Positions 1 to 7,023 of a stretch of DNA of 29,449 nucleotides are shown piece after piece; position 1 is the first letter of the stretch, and each line of letters opens with the position of its first letter. The notes beneath the pieces are model-generated. The model was not told the origin of the DNA. It ran no database searches and saw only the letters and a list, made by a program, of their open reading frames with translations. The stretch comes from Thermohalobaculum sp050331395. Lineage in GTDB: Bacteria > Pseudomonadota > Alphaproteobacteria > Rhodobacterales > Rhodobacteraceae. The stretch covers positions 1 to 29,449 of the forward strand of contig JBHJGX010000019.1 in the NCBI GenBank assembly GCA_050331395.1, given 5' to 3'. A program made the translations under genes and the position numbers.

Positions 1-163
1 CGCGGCGGTGGTGGGGGTGGTGGCGGGCCCGGGTCGGAAGGGAGCCGGTGCCGTCAGGCATCGGCGACCGCGCGAAACCCGTCGACATCCGGCCGAGCCC
101 GTCCGGTCTCCGCCAAGGCAGATCTGTCGCCGCATCGCCGATCGGCTTCCGTCTCAGCCCGTC
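1..163. other. Left edge, no gene assigned
   Basis: This is the region downstream of the phn operon's last gene in the window. Bases 3-33 are very G-rich on the plus strand (GG/GGG runs separated by single bases). An open frame runs off the left edge on the minus strand from an ATG at 88, but it has no Shine-Dalgarno sequence and its translation is rich in H, R and P, so I do not call it. A tandem 10-base repeat (GTCTCAGCCC/GTCTCAGCCG, 151-170) spans the stop codon of the hexapeptide transferase gene. Confidence 0.5.
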
Positions 164-775
164 TCAGCCGTACCGGGCGAGGAACTCGGCCGCCGGCAGC
201 GCGCGGAAATCCGCCAGACGCGCCCGGAGCGTCGCGTGGTCCCAATCCCACCAAGCAAGCGCCATCAGCCCTTCGGCGATCTCGGGCGGGTGGCGGTCGC
301 GGATCGGGCGCGCGGGATTGCCGCCGACGATCTGATAAGGTGCGACGTCCCGGGTGACGACCGCGCCCATGGCGACCACGGCCCCATGGCCGATCCGGAT
401 CTCGGGCCGGATCATCGCCATATGCCCGATCCAGACGTCGTGGCCGATCCGGATGCGCCGCGCCGTCCGCGCTTCGAAGAAGGCCGCGTCGTCCTCCGCA
501 TCGTCCCAATAGCTCGCGCTTCGATAGAGCATGTGGTGCTGACAGGCGAGGTGCATCGGATGGTCGGTCGCGCCGATGCGCACGAAGCTCGCGATATTGG
601 CGAATTTTCCGATATCCGCATTGGCGATGTCGCAGCACCGATCCGTATAGGAATAAGCGCCGAGCGTCGCGTTGAGGATCCGCGTTCCGTCGCAGAGTTG
701 CGTGTAAGGTCCGAGGCGCGCGTTTTCGACGGCGCAGCCATCGCCGATTTCGGGTTTGAGCCCGAAACGGGCCAT
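164..775 (-). CDS. Hexapeptide-repeat transferase of phosphonate clusters (phn_thr-fam type)
   Basis: The product is a left-handed beta-helix transferase of about 203 residues, of the kind that accompanies phosphonate transport operons. Hexapeptide-like turns are visible in two blocks. The N-terminal block has GDGCAVENARLGPY and GAYSYTD motifs. The C-terminal block has IRIGHDVWIGHMA and IRIGHGAVVAMGAVVTRDV, followed by the PYQIVGGNPA signature typical of the xenobiotic/chloramphenicol O-acetyltransferase class, which usually uses acetyl-CoA. The open frame extends 34 codons upstream, but the ATG at 775 overlaps the stop codon of the permease gene (TGATG), which marks it as the start. It is the last recognised member of the phn operon here. 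By family knowledge it is linked to phosphonate metabolism; its acceptor substrate is not known to me. An ordinary acyltransferase carried along in the operon is the alternative. Confidence 0.85.
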   Translation of the reverse strand: MARFGLKPEIGDGCAVENARLGPYTQLCDGTRILNATLGAYSYTDRCCDIANADIGKFANIASFVRIGATDHPMHLACQHHMLYRSASYWDDAEDDAAFFEARTARRIRIGHDVWIGHMAMIRPEIRIGHGAVVAMGAVVTRDVAPYQIVGGNPARPIRDRHPPEIAEGLMALAWWDWDHATLRARLADFRALPAAEFLARYG

Positions 776-2100
776 CAAGTGCCTTGGATCAGACGCCGGC
801 GGAGCCAGGCGGACAGCTGGTCCATCATCACGACGACAACGATCGTCAGCGAGATGATGTAGAGGGTGTTCTCCCAATCGCGATAGGTCTGAAGGGTTTG
901 CACCAGCACCAGACCGATTCCGCCCGCCCCGAGCGCGCCGATGACGGTCGCCGAGCGGGTGTTCGACTCGAGGTAATAAAGCGTCTGGCTGATAAAGACC
1001 GGCAAGAGTTGCGGGATCACCCCGTACCGGTAGCGTTGCAGCTGGCTCGCACCGGTCGCCCGAACGCCTTCGACCTGTTTGTCGTCGATGTTTTCAAGCG
1101 CTTCGGAGAAGAGCTTGCCGAGCGTCCCCGTATCCGTGATGCCGATGGCGAGCGCGCCGGTCAGCGGCCCGAGCCCGAAGGCCCGGGTGAAGATCAGCGC
1201 CCAGATTAAATTGTCGATGGCGCGGACGAAATCGAGGAACCGCCGCACCACGAAGCGCACCACCATGTTTGGCGTGAAATTGCTGGCGGCGAGGAAAGCG
1301 AGCGGCAAGCCGAGCAGCACGGCTGTCAGCGTCCCGAGCACTGCCATCAGGATCGTCTCGAAAAGCGCGACCATCACGACGCCGTGTTGCCAATCCGGAT
1401 GGCTCCACCACGTGTCGAAGATATAGGCGGCGTTCGACATCTCCGGGTCGATGCGCTCGTCGGACCAGGCGAGCCCGACGATCTCGGAGAAGGATTTATC
1501 GGCGAGCGGGCTTCTGAACGGAAACCAGAAATTCTCCCAGCCCCAGAAGTACCGGTGAACCTCTATCTTTGTGATCGACATTTGGACGCGGCGGCCGAGG
1601 GTGGGGCGCGCGTCGAATTTTCGGCTGTTGCCGCTGATCCATTCGGGCACCGGGCCTTCGGGCAGATCCTGCAAGATCTCGCGGCCCTCGCGTCGGGCGG
1701 TGATCACGCCGTATCCGGGCACCGTGAACGAGACCGTGTCGCCGACGATCTCGACCGTGTAGCCGTCGCCCAGGTCGATCGTTGCGTCCTCGTCCTCGAC
1801 GGCCACCCAGTCGGGCGGGCGGTCGAAGGTCGCGGTCCGCTCGCCCTCGACGGCGATCTCGAGCCCGCCGCGGCGAAGATCCTTGGTGACATGGATCTTG
1901 TGCATGACGCTGTCGGTGCCGAGGAGCACCGCGCGTTCGGGGCGCGACTTTGCCAGAAGGCCGCCCACGTCGAAGGCGATCCAGGCATAGGCGAGATAGG
2001 CGAGTATGAGCACGAGGCTGCCGACCGCGAGCCCGACGCGAAGGCGCATGCGGGCGGCGAGGTCGTCGGCGGTCACGGCGGGTGCGGCGGTCTCGCTCAC
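775..2100 (-). CDS. Phosphonate-type ABC transporter permease, long form (second PhnE)
   Basis: This is an inner-membrane permease subunit of 441 residues. The C-terminal half (about 240-440) is a standard BPD_transp_1 permease with the cytoplasmic coupling segment EGVRATGASQLQRYRYGVIPQ. The N-terminus has one membrane helix (about 20-43), followed by some 195 hydrophilic residues predicted to be periplasmic (about 45-238) before the permease core. Ordinary PhnE proteins are around 260-290 residues, so this is the long form. From memory, such long second permeases occur in Rhodobacterales phn clusters. Its start overlaps the upstream permease stop by 4 bases (ATGA) and its stop overlaps the transferase start, so three consecutive genes are translationally linked. 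It should form a heterodimer with the other PhnE and be energised by PhnC. Confidence 0.93.
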   Translation of the reverse strand: MSETAAPAVTADDLAARMRLRVGLAVGSLVLILAYLAYAWIAFDVGGLLAKSRPERAVLLGTDSVMHKIHVTKDLRRGGLEIAVEGERTATFDRPPDWVAVEDEDATIDLGDGYTVEIVGDTVSFTVPGYGVITARREGREILQDLPEGPVPEWISGNSRKFDARPTLGRRVQMSITKIEVHRYFWGWENFWFPFRSPLADKSFSEIVGLAWSDERIDPEMSNAAYIFDTWWSHPDWQHGVVMVALFETILMAVLGTLTAVLLGLPLAFLAASNFTPNMVVRFVVRRFLDFVRAIDNLIWALIFTRAFGLGPLTGALAIGITDTGTLGKLFSEALENIDDKQVEGVRATGASQLQRYRYGVIPQLLPVFISQTLYYLESNTRSATVIGALGAGGIGLVLVQTLQTYRDWENTLYIISLTIVVVVMMDQLSAWLRRRLIQGT

Positions 2101-2939
2101 GGCGCGCCTCCTGTCAGACGGCGGCGGAGGGCCGAGGAGGTTTGGTCGATGAGGATGATCGTCAGCACCAGGAGCAAGAAGAGGGCGGCCGTGTCATCGC
2201 CGCGGCCCTGGCCCCAGCCGATCGTCTCGCGCAACTTCGCTCCGAGCCCGCCCGCACCGACGAAGCCGAGGATCGCAGAGGCACGCACGTTGATCTCGAG
2301 GCGGAGGAGGAAATAGCTGAGGAAGTTCGGCGCGACCTGCGGCAGCACGGCATAGCGGATGCGCTGGGTCCAGCCGGCACCGGCGGCGCGAAGCCCCTCG
2401 ACCGGCTTGAGGTCGATATTGTCGGTGACCTCCGAGAACAATTTCCCCAGGGCGCCGGCCGTATGGAAGGCGACGGCGATCATGGCCGGCACTGGGGAAG
2501 GGCCGAGCACGAAGATCAGGAAGAGCGCGATCACGAGCTCGGGGAAGGCGCGCATCACGTCCATGGTTCGGCGCACAGTGGCGACGATCCAGCCCGGCAC
2601 GCCAAGTGCCTGTGTGGACAAGAACGCGAAGACGAGCGCGAGCGCGCCACCGATGAGCGTCGCCGTCAGCGCGATGTTCAGGGTCTCGAGCAGGTCGGGC
2701 AGGTATTCGATTAGCAGGCCGAAGAAGGCCGGCCCCGCTTCCCACGCTTCGATCACGATCTCAGACGGGTAGTCGAAGAACTGGCCGAGCCCGGTGAGGA
2801 AGCCGCCCGAATTCATCGAGTTTGCCTCGCCATAGCCGGCGACCAGCACGACGATCAGGATCAGCACGGTCAGGCCGGTATACATCCGGCGCCGGCGCTC
2901 CTGCGCGTGGATCTCGGTTTCGATGGTGGCGAGGGACAT
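2097..2939 (-). CDS. Phosphonate-type ABC transporter permease (first PhnE)
   Basis: This is an inner-membrane permease of 280 residues. One helix lies near 22-40, and the BPD_transp_1 core carries GALGKLFSEVTDNID followed by the coupling motif EGLRAAGAGWTQRIRYAVLPQ. I start it at ATG 2939 (MSLATIE), with GGAAAA just upstream; an in-frame TTG four codons earlier is less likely. It follows the binding-protein gene and is separated from it by a strong 10-base-pair hairpin (2958-2983). Its last codons overlap the next permease gene by ATGA. The two permeases share the coupling motif but differ greatly in length, consistent with a heterodimeric channel for phosphonate, phosphite or phosphate-ester uptake. 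The substrate cannot be told from sequence alone. Confidence 0.93.
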   Translation of the reverse strand: MSLATIETEIHAQERRRRMYTGLTVLILIVVLVAGYGEANSMNSGGFLTGLGQFFDYPSEIVIEAWEAGPAFFGLLIEYLPDLLETLNIALTATLIGGALALVFAFLSTQALGVPGWIVATVRRTMDVMRAFPELVIALFLIFVLGPSPVPAMIAVAFHTAGALGKLFSEVTDNIDLKPVEGLRAAGAGWTQRIRYAVLPQVAPNFLSYFLLRLEINVRASAILGFVGAGGLGAKLRETIGWGQGRGDDTAALFLLLVLTIILIDQTSSALRRRLTGGAP

Positions 2940-2957
2940 CGGGTTTTCCAAAGAGGC

Positions 2958-2983
2958 GGCGCGGCCCCGGATCGGGCCGCGCC
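2958..2983 (-). promoter_or_regulatory. Perfect 10-bp hairpin between phnD and phnE
   Basis: GGCGCGGCCC and GGGCCGCGCC form a perfect 10-base-pair stem with a 6-base loop, placed 12 bases after the phnD stop. No U-tract follows, so it is unlikely to be a full terminator. Such hairpins between a binding-protein gene and its membrane genes typically protect the upstream mRNA 3' end, or attenuate read-through so that the binding protein is made in excess. That role is inferred here. Confidence 0.6.
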
Positions 2984-2995
2984 AATGGTGTTAGA

Positions 2996-3940
2996 TCACT
3001 CGGACTTGGCCTTGCGCGCTTCGATCACCGAGGTGTAGGCGCTGTGGGTGATCGGGGCGAGGCCCTTCACTTCGCCGGCCATCACGCCGTAGGCGCATTC
3101 CGGATCCATCGACTCGAGCGACGCGACGAGGCCGGTGACCTCGAGCTTCACGCGCTCCGGCAGGCCTTTCGCGAGAACGATCGGGCCTTCCGGGATGACC
3201 TTCGAGATCCAGATTTGCTGCAGCTCGGTCATGTCGACGAGGCCGGCATCGACCGCTTTGCGCAGCGCGCCCGAGTTGTAGCCGTCTTCCCACTCGCCGA
3301 GCGCGTCCGCCCAGGTGACGCCCGCATCGTAGTCGCCGTTGTAGACGCCGACGATGGTCTGCTCATGGCCGCCCGAGAAGACGACGTCGCCGAAGTAGTC
3401 GCCCGGCTCCATGCTGACTTCTTCCGCGATCTGCGGGATTTCGATCGACGGGATCAGGTAACCCGAGGTCGAGTTGGGGTCGCCGAAGGCGAAGACCTTG
3501 CCCTGCATGTCGGCGATGTTCGCGATGCCCGAGTCGACGCGGGCGAAGCCGATCGAGTGGTAGCCGTAGGAGCCGTCAACGTTGATCTTGACCAGGATCG
3601 GCTCGACCGCCTCGGGGTCGGTCAGGAAGACTTTCGCATAGCCCGACGCGCCGAGCCAGGCCATGTCGAGCGAGCCGCCGAGGAGGCCCTCGATCACGCC
3701 GTTATAGTCGGCCGGGGCGAAGAGCTTGGTCTCGACGCCGAGCTGCTCTTCCACGGCGGCGCGGAGGCACTCGTTCGAGCGGAGACGGTCCGAGGCGTTC
3801 TCGCCGCCGAGGAGACCGATGCGGAACTCGGTGATGCCGAGATCGCGGTCTTCGGCCGGCGCCCGGCTGATTTCCTGCGCGGCGGCGGTGGTGGCGACGA
3901 GGCCGGCGACGGCGGCCGCGATGAGCGTGGTGTTGGTCAT
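2996..3940 (-). CDS. Phosphonate/phosphate-ester ABC transporter substrate-binding protein
   Basis: This is the periplasmic binding protein of the operon, 314 residues, PhnD family (PF12974 type). An N-terminal hydrophobic stretch (about 5-20) ends in ATTAAAQ, a likely signal peptide; unusually its n-region has no lysine or arginine. The mature protein opens with ITEFRIGLLGGENASDRL and has the ligand-loop pattern FGDPNSTSGYLIP, where the Ser/Thr row near a helix N-terminus binds the phosphonate group in PhnD structures. ATG 3940 is chosen because GGGAGAAG lies directly upstream; the open frame continues further but without signals. It is flanked by hairpins on both sides, which fits higher expression than the permeases. 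The ligand (methylphosphonate, 2-aminoethylphosphonate, phosphite or other) is unresolved. Confidence 0.93.
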   Translation of the reverse strand: MTNTTLIAAAVAGLVATTAAAQEISRAPAEDRDLGITEFRIGLLGGENASDRLRSNECLRAAVEEQLGVETKLFAPADYNGVIEGLLGGSLDMAWLGASGYAKVFLTDPEAVEPILVKINVDGSYGYHSIGFARVDSGIANIADMQGKVFAFGDPNSTSGYLIPSIEIPQIAEEVSMEPGDYFGDVVFSGGHEQTIVGVYNGDYDAGVTWADALGEWEDGYNSGALRKAVDAGLVDMTELQQIWISKVIPEGPIVLAKGLPERVKLEVTGLVASLESMDPECAYGVMAGEVKGLAPITHSAYTSVIEARKAKSE

Positions 3941-3965
3941 CTGCTTCTCCCTTTCGAATGAACCC

Positions 3966-4010
3966 CGTGGCGGCTGCCGCGGGGGGAACTCAGACCGCCC
4001 GGCCGGGCGG
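3966..4010 (-). promoter_or_regulatory. Two adjacent GC-rich hairpins between phnC and phnD
   Basis: A perfect 16-base palindrome, CCGCCCGG/CCGGGCGG (3995-4010), sits directly after the phnC stop. A second, imperfect stem (CCCC-G-CGGC/GCCAC-GGGG, roughly 3966-3987) follows on the minus strand before the phnD ribosome site. Neither has a U-tract. They probably tune phnC versus phnD message levels; this is inferred from position. Confidence 0.45.
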
Positions 4011-4011
4011 C

Positions 4012-4824
4012 TCAGGCCGTTGCGGGGCGCGGTGTACCGGCGCCGAGCGTCTCGAGGCTGGTCGATGTGGACGCCTCCGAGAACGACGCGCCCGCCCCAT
4101 AGATCTCGCGGGCGACATCCGTCGTCAGATCCGATGCGGGGCCGTCGAAGACGATCTCCCCGAGCCGCATGCCGATCACCCGGTCGCAATATGTTCGGGC
4201 AGTGTCGAGGGTGTGCAAATTGCACATCACCGTCATGCCCTCGTCCTCATGGATTTTGCGGAGCGCCTTCATCACGATCTCCGCGTTCAGCGGATCGAGC
4301 GAGGCGATCGGCTCGTCGGCGAGGATCATCCGGGGCTTCTGCATCAGCGCCCGGGCGATCGCGACGCGCTGTTGCTGGCCGCCCGAGAGCGCCTCGGCGC
4401 GTTTCATCGCATGCTCGGCGATGCCGAGCCGGTCGAGCGCCGCGAGCGCATCGTCGAGGTCGCGCCGGCGGAAGACGCCGAAGAGGCTCGCGAGCGTGTT
4501 CATGCCGTTCAGGCGGCCGAGCATGACGTTGGTCGCCACATCGAGGCGCGGAACGAGGTTGAACTGCTGGAAGATCATCGCGCAGTCGCGCTGCCACCGG
4601 CGTTTCGCGGCACCCTCGAGTTTTAGGATGTCTGTGCCGTCGATGAGCACTTCGCCGCCGGTCGCCGCCGTCAACCGGTTGATCATGCGCAGGAGCGTGG
4701 ATTTCCCCGCGCCCGACGGACCGATCACGCCCAACATGATCGGACGGTCGATCGTTGCGGTGAAATTTTTGACGGCGCGCGCGGTGCCGAACTCTTTCCG
4801 GAGGCCCTTGAACTCGATCAGCAA
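4012..4824 (-). CDS. Phosphonate-type ABC transporter ATP-binding protein
   Basis: This is the cytoplasmic ATPase that powers the transporter, 270 residues. It has Walker A GPSGAGKST (35-43), ABC signature LSGGQQQRVAIARAL (146-160), and Walker B MILADEP with catalytic Glu at about 171, followed by IASLDP. The order and spacing are those of PhnC. I choose a TTG start at 4824: AGGAG lies 6 bases upstream, and translation from there gives MLIEFKGLRKEFG, the usual PhnC N-terminus. The open frame continues 20 codons upstream to 4884, but that part has no family-like sequence. It is the first gene of the phn operon in this window. The last ~30 residues are Ser/Thr-rich and not part of the ABC fold. 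Confidence 0.93.
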   Translation of the reverse strand: MLIEFKGLRKEFGTARAVKNFTATIDRPIMLGVIGPSGAGKSTLLRMINRLTAATGGEVLIDGTDILKLEGAAKRRWQRDCAMIFQQFNLVPRLDVATNVMLGRLNGMNTLASLFGVFRRRDLDDALAALDRLGIAEHAMKRAEALSGGQQQRVAIARALMQKPRMILADEPIASLDPLNAEIVMKALRKIHEDEGMTVMCNLHTLDTARTYCDRVIGMRLGEIVFDGPASDLTTDVAREIYGAGASFSEASTSTSLETLGAGTPRPATA

Positions 4825-4888
4825 AGCGATCTCCTGTCCGTGCTGCAGCGCAATTACCCGCTCTCGCCGACGCTTTGACGACAAAGAT

Positions 4889-4906
4889 ATGTCGTTTGAG
4901 TGACGG
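4889..4906 (-). promoter_or_regulatory. Possible Pho box upstream of phnC
   Basis: On the minus strand CCGTCAC-TCAA-ACGACAT resembles two 7-base half sites of a PhoB box (CTGTCAT-N4-CTGTCAT), matching about 5/7 and 4/7. A further GTCGTCA-like element lies just downstream. It is 65-82 bases before the phnC start, and phosphonate uptake operons are commonly PhoB-controlled. The match is imperfect. Confidence 0.35.
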
Positions 4907-4915
4907 AGCGGCGGG

Positions 4916-5470
4916 TCAGGCAGCCGGGAACGCGGGCTCGAGCAATTTTCCGAGCCGTGGCAACCGCGCCCGTTTCAGGGCGTTCCGACGGGTTCGGGGA
5001 TCACCGTCGGGCAGCACGGGGGCGAGGAGCCGGGCAAAGCGCGCCGGCGCGTCAGAGGCGAGCTCCCAGAGGAACCCGTCCGGATGGCGGGGCTCGGCGC
5101 CTTCGCGGCGGACGAGGCCCACGGGAAAATCGCGGAGATTGAAAGTGAGGAGAATATCCGCGCGGGCGGCGGCGGCGGCGGCGAGCACATGGGCGTCGGC
5201 CGGATCCGGCAACCGAAGCAGGGCCTCGCCCTCTGGCGCGGCGGGGACCTCCGCGTCCGGGAAATGCGCGCGCATCCGGGCCTCGGCCGCAAGGGCCGCG
5301 GTCTCGCCCATCGGCCCCTCGTTTCGGGCCGCAGCGATCCGCCATTCGGCCAGCACCCGTGCGGACCAGAGCGGCGCGTAAAGCCCGTTCGCGGCAGTCT
5401 CGAGCAGGACCCCCCGGACGAGCGGCGGATAGAGCACGCAAGCGTCGAGGAAGACCCGCGGCGCGCTCAC
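4916..5470 (-). CDS. PIN-domain protein (RSP_2648-like family)
   Basis: The protein has 184 residues with a PIN (PilT N-terminus) nuclease-type fold. Acidic positions expected for metal binding are visible: Asp9 in FLDACVLYP, Glu42 in LAEWR, Asp92 in PADAHVLAAA and Asp114 in FNLRDFP. I recall a family named after RSP_2648 of Rhodobacter sphaeroides with this architecture, adjacent to an RNA methyltransferase, as here. The GTG start at 5470 overlaps the methyltransferase stop by 4 bases (GTGA), so the two are co-translated. No small antitoxin gene is adjacent, so a VapC-type toxin role is not supported. An RNA-processing nuclease acting together with the methyltransferase is a reasonable inference. 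The C-terminal 50 residues are basic and may bind RNA. Confidence 0.88.
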   Translation of the reverse strand: MSAPRVFLDACVLYPPLVRGVLLETAANGLYAPLWSARVLAEWRIAAARNEGPMGETAALAAEARMRAHFPDAEVPAAPEGEALLRLPDPADAHVLAAAAAARADILLTFNLRDFPVGLVRREGAEPRHPDGFLWELASDAPARFARLLAPVLPDGDPRTRRNALKRARLPRLGKLLEPAFPAA

Positions 5471-6684
5471 GGCAGGCGGAACGCGAGGGCCTTCAGATAG
5501 CCCGTCTCGGGCAGCGCCGGGTGCTGCGGGTGATCGGGCCCGGCGCGGCCGGAATGGACGAGCTGCGCGGCGCGCCCGGTTCGGCGGATCCCGGTCGCCG
5601 AGGCGCGCAGGAAGCTCTCGGCATCCACCGCATGCGAGCAGGAGCAGAGGATCAGCCAGCCGCCCGGGCGCACGGTGCGCGCGGCAAGGCGTGCCACCCG
5701 TTCATAGGCCCGGAGACCGTTCGCGAGCGCGGGCTTCGAAGGCGCGAAGGCGGGCGGGTCGCAGATCGTCACGTCGAAGGCGGCGCCCTCCGCGGCATAG
5801 GCCGAGAGGGCGGCGAAGGCATCGGCCTTCTCGGCCCGGAACCGCCCCGCCACCCCGGTTCGCCGGGCCCCCTCCGCGGCGAGCGTCAAAGCGGGCTCAG
5901 AGCTGTCGACGGCGACCGCTTCGGCCGCGCCGCCCGCGAGGCAGGCGAGCGCAAAGCCGCCCACATGGGAGAAGACGTCGAGCACCCGCGCCCCGCACGC
6001 GATCCGGGCGGCGAAGGCGTGGTTTGGACGTTGGTCGAAATAGAGCCCGGTCTTTTGCCCGCCGACGAGATCCGCGAGATAGATGGCCCCGGTCATCGGC
6101 ACCTCGAGCGGGGCGTCGAGCGTGCCCGCCGTCACCGTCACATGGGGCTCCAGCCCCTCGAGGAGGCGCACCCGTGCGGTCGCGTTCACCACGACCCGCG
6201 TCGCGCCGGTCACCGACACCGCTGCCTCGGTGAGCGCTTCGAGCCGTCGGTCGACCCAGGCCGCGTTGGGCTGAATCGCCAGCGCGTCGCCGAAGCGGTC
6301 GATGACCAGCCCCGGCAGCCCGTCGCCCTCCGCATGGACCAACCGGTAGAAGGGCGTCTCGTAAAGCGCCGCGCGCAGGCCGAGCGCGGCCCTCAGGCGC
6401 TCTGCGAACCAGCCGGTGTCGATCTCCGCCTCGGGGTCCGGGTCGAGGAGGCGGGCGGCGATCTGGCTCTGCCCGTTGAAGGCGGCCACGCCGAGGGCCG
6501 TCTCGCCCTCCATCAGCCGGACGACCGCGCCTGGCGGCAACGCGCGGGTCCGCCGGTCCATCGCGATTTCGTCCGCATAGGCCCAGGGCGCGCCGGTGGC
6601 CAGGCGCTTGCCCTTGCCGGGGCGGAGTTTGACGGTGGGCCGGAGGGCGATCTCGGTTTCGGTCTCGGTCTCGGTGTCGGTCAT
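5467..6684 (-). CDS. Class I SAM-dependent RNA methyltransferase (RlmI-like, RSP_2647-like family)
   Basis: This 405-residue enzyme has the RlmI/RlmK-type layout. A PUA-like RNA-binding domain (about 16-90) is followed by a central EEHEE-like region with GLPGLVIDRFGD (122-132) and GQKTGLYFDQR (209-219). The Rossmann methyltransferase has the SAM loop LDVFSHVGGF (235-244) and the catalytic-type motif CDPPAF (309-313). Family members methylate cytosines of 23S rRNA using SAM; the exact target here is unknown. The N-terminus is an alternating Thr-Glu tract (residues 2-11) encoded by six near-identical hexamers (6651-6681). The start is ATG 6684. The stop overlaps the PIN-domain gene by GTGA. A strong terminator lies 87 bases upstream, so this pair probably has its own promoter or depends on read-through. 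Confidence 0.92.
   Translation of the reverse strand: MTDTETETETEIALRPTVKLRPGKGKRLATGAPWAYADEIAMDRRTRALPPGAVVRLMEGETALGVAAFNGQSQIAARLLDPDPEAEIDTGWFAERLRAALGLRAALYETPFYRLVHAEGDGLPGLVIDRFGDALAIQPNAAWVDRRLEALTEAAVSVTGATRVVVNATARVRLLEGLEPHVTVTAGTLDAPLEVPMTGAIYLADLVGGQKTGLYFDQRPNHAFAARIACGARVLDVFSHVGGFALACLAGGAAEAVAVDSSEPALTLAAEGARRTGVAGRFRAEKADAFAALSAYAAEGAAFDVTICDPPAFAPSKPALANGLRAYERVARLAARTVRPGGWLILCSCSHAVDAESFLRASATGIRRTGRAAQLVHSGRAGPDHPQHPALPETGYLKALAFRLP
6651..6681. repeat. Hexanucleotide tandem repeat coding Thr-Glu
   Basis: Six consecutive copies of a TCGGTN hexamer (TCGGTT, TCGGTC, TCGGTC, TCGGTG and so on) encode the alternating TETETE tract just after the methyltransferase start codon. 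Because the unit is 6 bases, gain or loss of copies would change the length of the N-terminus without a frameshift. Confidence 0.8.
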
Positions 6685-6770
6685 CGGATGTCGTCGTCCG
6701 GTATGGCTCGGGTGCTGCGGCCCGAAACGGGTTGAGCCCCTGGTGGACCGGCCCCGAAGCAGACCGGCCC

Positions 6771-6808
6771 AAAAACGGAAAAGGGCCGCACGAAGCGGCC
6801 CTTCCGTG
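6771..6808 (-). terminator. Strong intrinsic terminator
   Basis: On the minus strand ACGGAAGGGCCGC-TTCGT-GCGGCCC is followed by TTTTCCGT and then a T-tract (TTTTT, 6775-6771). The core is AAGGGCCGC/GCGGCCCTT, 9 perfect pairs with a 5-base loop, extended by a further CGG/CCG pairing with a 2-base bulge. It ends the transcript carrying the 25-codon ORF and lies before the methyltransferase gene. Confidence 0.85.
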
Positions 6809-6852
6809 AAACAATGTGGGCGGCGCCGAAACGGGCCTGGCCCCCGCGCAGA

Positions 6853-6930
6853 TCAACGGAAAAGAGGCTGCTCCCCGCCGCGGATGTTGCGTGCATTCCG
6901 GCCGTTCCGCCCAAAGGTCTCACTCGACAT
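6853..6930 (-). CDS. 25-residue peptide ORF with very strong ribosome site
   Basis: On the minus strand, ATG 6930 is preceded by GGAAAGGAGGTGGTCC, an almost perfect anti-16S complement at good spacing. The frame runs 25 codons to TGA at 6853. The peptide starts MSSETFGRNG, has repeated Arg-Asn pairs (RN at 8-9, 11-12 and 14-15) and ends GEQPLFR. I do not recognise it. There is no membrane segment and no run of one amino acid that would suggest a classical attenuation leader. The ORF is followed within about 45 bases by a strong terminator, so the transcript would be a short RNA of around 190 bases. It could be a dual-function small RNA, a small basic protein, or a leader for the downstream methyltransferase gene. 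The ribosome site is the best argument that it is translated. Confidence 0.6.
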   Translation of the reverse strand: MSSETFGRNGRNARNIRGGEQPLFR

Positions 6931-6966
6931 TGGACCACCTCCTTTCCGTTGTTGAACCTAACCAGC

Positions 6967-6995
6967 AAGATGGCGCAATCGACGGCGCGGTACAA
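6967..6995 (-). promoter_or_regulatory. Candidate promoter of the 25-codon ORF
   Basis: On the minus strand TTGTAC (6995-6990), a 17-base spacer and CATCTT (6972-6967) give a weak sigma-70-like pair. It would place a transcript start about 30 bases before the ORF. Each hexamer matches only 3/6, so this is a position-driven guess. Confidence 0.28.
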
Positions 6996-7023
6996 CCCCT
7001 TCGCTTGCGCCGCCCGAGCGGTT

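Noticed and set aside
1..88. Minus-strand frame from ATG 88 running off the left edge
   Set aside because: It has no ribosome site and a His/Arg/Pro-rich translation; cannot be judged without more sequence.
1384..2316. 310-codon plus-strand frame opposite the phnE genes
   Set aside because: It is a shadow of two overlapping permease genes with ATGA junctions; no motif is seen.
6681..6995. 104-codon minus-strand frame spanning the terminator and the small ORF
   Set aside because: It runs through a strong intrinsic terminator and starts in the putative promoter; the 25-codon frame with the ribosome site is the better call.
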